From positions 1 through 6,124 of the forward strand of contig DIME01000140.1 of NCBI GenBank assembly GCA_002425405.1: a stretch of DNA of 6,124 nt, read 5' to 3'. This DNA comes from Candidatus Accumulibacter vicinus. GTDB lineage: Bacteria; Pseudomonadota; Gammaproteobacteria; Burkholderiales; Rhodocyclaceae. The notes under the pieces are model-generated. The model was given only the letters and a program-made list of their open reading frames with translations. It made no database searches and was not told where the DNA came from. A program made the position numbers and the translations under genes. This document shows, piece by piece, positions 5,035 to 6,124 of this stretch (within the stretch, counting starts at the first letter, position 1; each line of letters starts with the position of its first letter).

Positions 5035-6105
5035 ATGACCACACTTTTCAGCCCGCTCAAGCTTGGCGCCCTGACTGCGCCGAACCGGATTTTCATGGCC
5101 CCCATGACCCGCTGCCGGGCCGACGCCGAGCACGTGCCCACTGCATTGATGAGCGAATACTACGCCCAACGAGCGACTGCCGGATTGATCATTGCCGAAG
5201 CCACCATGGCCATGGAGAACAACTCCGCATTCTGGAGGGAGCCCGGAATACACTCCCCCGCCCAGGTGGCCGGCTGGAAGCAGACCACCGATGCGGTGCA
5301 CGCCGCCGGTGGCCGAATCTTCCTGCAGATCTGGCACGGCGGCCGCGCGTGCCATCCGCTGCTGAACGGTGGCGCCCAGCCGGTGGCCCCGAGCGCGATT
5401 GCGATCACTGGTGACGAGGTGCTGACACCGCAGGGCAAGCAGCCCTACGTCATCCCGCGCGAACTGCGCGACGACGAACTGCCGGGCATTGTCGCCGGCT
5501 TTCGGAAAGCGGCCGAAAATGCCCAGGCAGCGGGCTTCGATGGCGTCGAAGTCCACGGCGCCAACGGCTACCTGCTCGACGAGTTCCTGCGCGACGGCGC
5601 CAACAAGCGCTCGGGTCCATACGGTGGCTCGCTCGAAAACCGGGCTCGCCTGCTGTTCGAAGTGATCACAGCCGTCAGTAGCGTCTGGGGCAACGACCGG
5701 GTCGGCCTGCGCCTTTCGCCGCTCAACAGCTACAACAGCATGATCGACAGCGACCCGATCGGACTCGCCACCTGGCTTGCCGAACGGCTCAACGATTTCG
5801 CCCTCGCTTACCTGCACGTGATGCGCGCCGACTTCTTCCGGCAGCAGAGCGGTGACGTGCTGACGCCGGTGCGCGCGAACTACCAGGGGACACTGATCGG
5901 CAACATGGGCTACACCGCCAGCGAAGCGGCGCAGGCCATTGGCGAAGGAAGGCTCGACGCGGTTGCCTTTGGCTCCAGCTTCCTCGCCAATCCCGATCTG
6001 CCGGCACGAATCCAGGCCGGCGCAGCGCTGAACAAGCCCAATCCGGGGACGTTCTATACGCCGGGACCGGCAGGCTACACCGACTATCCGGCAATGACCG
6101 CCTGA
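5035..6105 (+). CDS. Old Yellow Enzyme family ene-reductase (NemA-like alkene reductase)
   Basis: The 356-residue product is a typical-length FMN-dependent OYE-family TIM barrel. Such enzymes use NAD(P)H to reduce activated C=C bonds, quinones, maleimides or nitro compounds in the cytoplasm. Visible motifs are SPLKLG and PNRIFMAPMTRCR (residues 6-28), LQIWHGGR (97-104), HGANGYLLDEFLRD (174-187) with His174/Asn177 as substrate-binding pair and Tyr179 as proton donor, SGPYGGSLENR (193-203), and GLRLSP (224-229) with a conserved Arg. The C-terminus FYTPGPAGYTDYP is characteristic. Where many members have FGR (Arg to FMN phosphate), this protein has AFGSSFLANPDLP (311-323), probably a subfamily trait. 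I chose the ATG at 5035 because AGGAGA lies about 9 bp upstream and the family N-terminus (TTLFSPLKLG) begins here; the frame is open farther upstream but unconserved. A 26-bp inverted repeat in the leader suggests repression control. Confidence 0.96.
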   Translation: MTTLFSPLKLGALTAPNRIFMAPMTRCRADAEHVPTALMSEYYAQRATAGLIIAEATMAMENNSAFWREPGIHSPAQVAGWKQTTDAVHAAGGRIFLQIWHGGRACHPLLNGGAQPVAPSAIAITGDEVLTPQGKQPYVIPRELRDDELPGIVAGFRKAAENAQAAGFDGVEVHGANGYLLDEFLRDGANKRSGPYGGSLENRARLLFEVITAVSSVWGNDRVGLRLSPLNSYNSMIDSDPIGLATWLAERLNDFALAYLHVMRADFFRQQSGDVLTPVRANYQGTLIGNMGYTASEAAQAIGEGRLDAVAFGSSFLANPDLPARIQAGAALNKPNPGTFYTPGPAGYTDYPAMTA

Positions 6106-6124
6106 TCCCTGGCGCCATGAACAA

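Noticed and set aside
1..6124. CRISPR array, tRNA or rRNA genes
   Set aside because: No regularly spaced direct repeats, cloverleaf-like segments or rRNA-conserved stretches were seen on reading both strands.

Overview
The window is clearly GC-rich. Its coding style, with long spurious open frames opposite the real genes, and its gene content suggest a Gram-negative proteobacterium. A betaproteobacterium of the Rhodocyclales/Accumulibacter type is my best guess, from remembered similarity of several proteins and not from a search. It looks like an accessory region: three intact metabolic or small genes, one large defence-type gene with broken reading frame, and at least four gene remnants.

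Left half, minus strand (1-3050). The dominant locus runs from 2996 down to 150. It encodes an NLR-like protein with an N-terminal TIR domain, a central NACHT/STAND ATPase, and a C-terminal FGE-sulfatase/C-type-lectin-fold domain. The last part is recovered only by following two reading-frame changes, one near 1030-1045 and one at a 5-bp tandem duplication at 207-219. With both corrected the protein is about 945 residues and ends in a canonical FGE C-terminus at 150-152. Beyond it, at the left edge, is a short IS66-like transposase fragment. An effector (TIR), a switch (NACHT) and a sensor (FGE fold) in this order match known bacterial anti-phage STAND proteins. The FGE part also resembles the domain that diversity-generating retroelements hypermutate in other bacteria, but no template repeat or intact reverse transcriptase is visible here.

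Middle (3048-4276). A classical short-chain dehydrogenase (3048-3890, minus) lies 51 bp upstream of the TIR gene, on the same strand and in the same frame. Upstream of it is a C-terminal remnant of what looks like an NADPH-dependent FMN reductase, then an untranslated stretch with a 5'-leader hairpin for the next gene.

Right half (4277-6124). A 41-residue lysine-rich protein (4277-4402, plus) is followed by overlapping inverted repeats. Next come two fused minus-strand remnants: a DUF4276-like internal fragment and a piece of reverse transcriptase with an intact YADD box. The stretch 4788-4946 holds no gene I recognise. A perfect 9-bp inverted repeat (4947-4972) then precedes an intact Old Yellow Enzyme-type ene-reductase (5035-6105, plus). 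The last 19 bases hold nothing that can be called.

The two intact oxidoreductases and the FMN reductase remnant share a redox theme, but nothing shows that they form one pathway. The combination of a sensor-type immune protein, transposase debris, reverse transcriptase debris and truncated genes points to a turnover hotspot.
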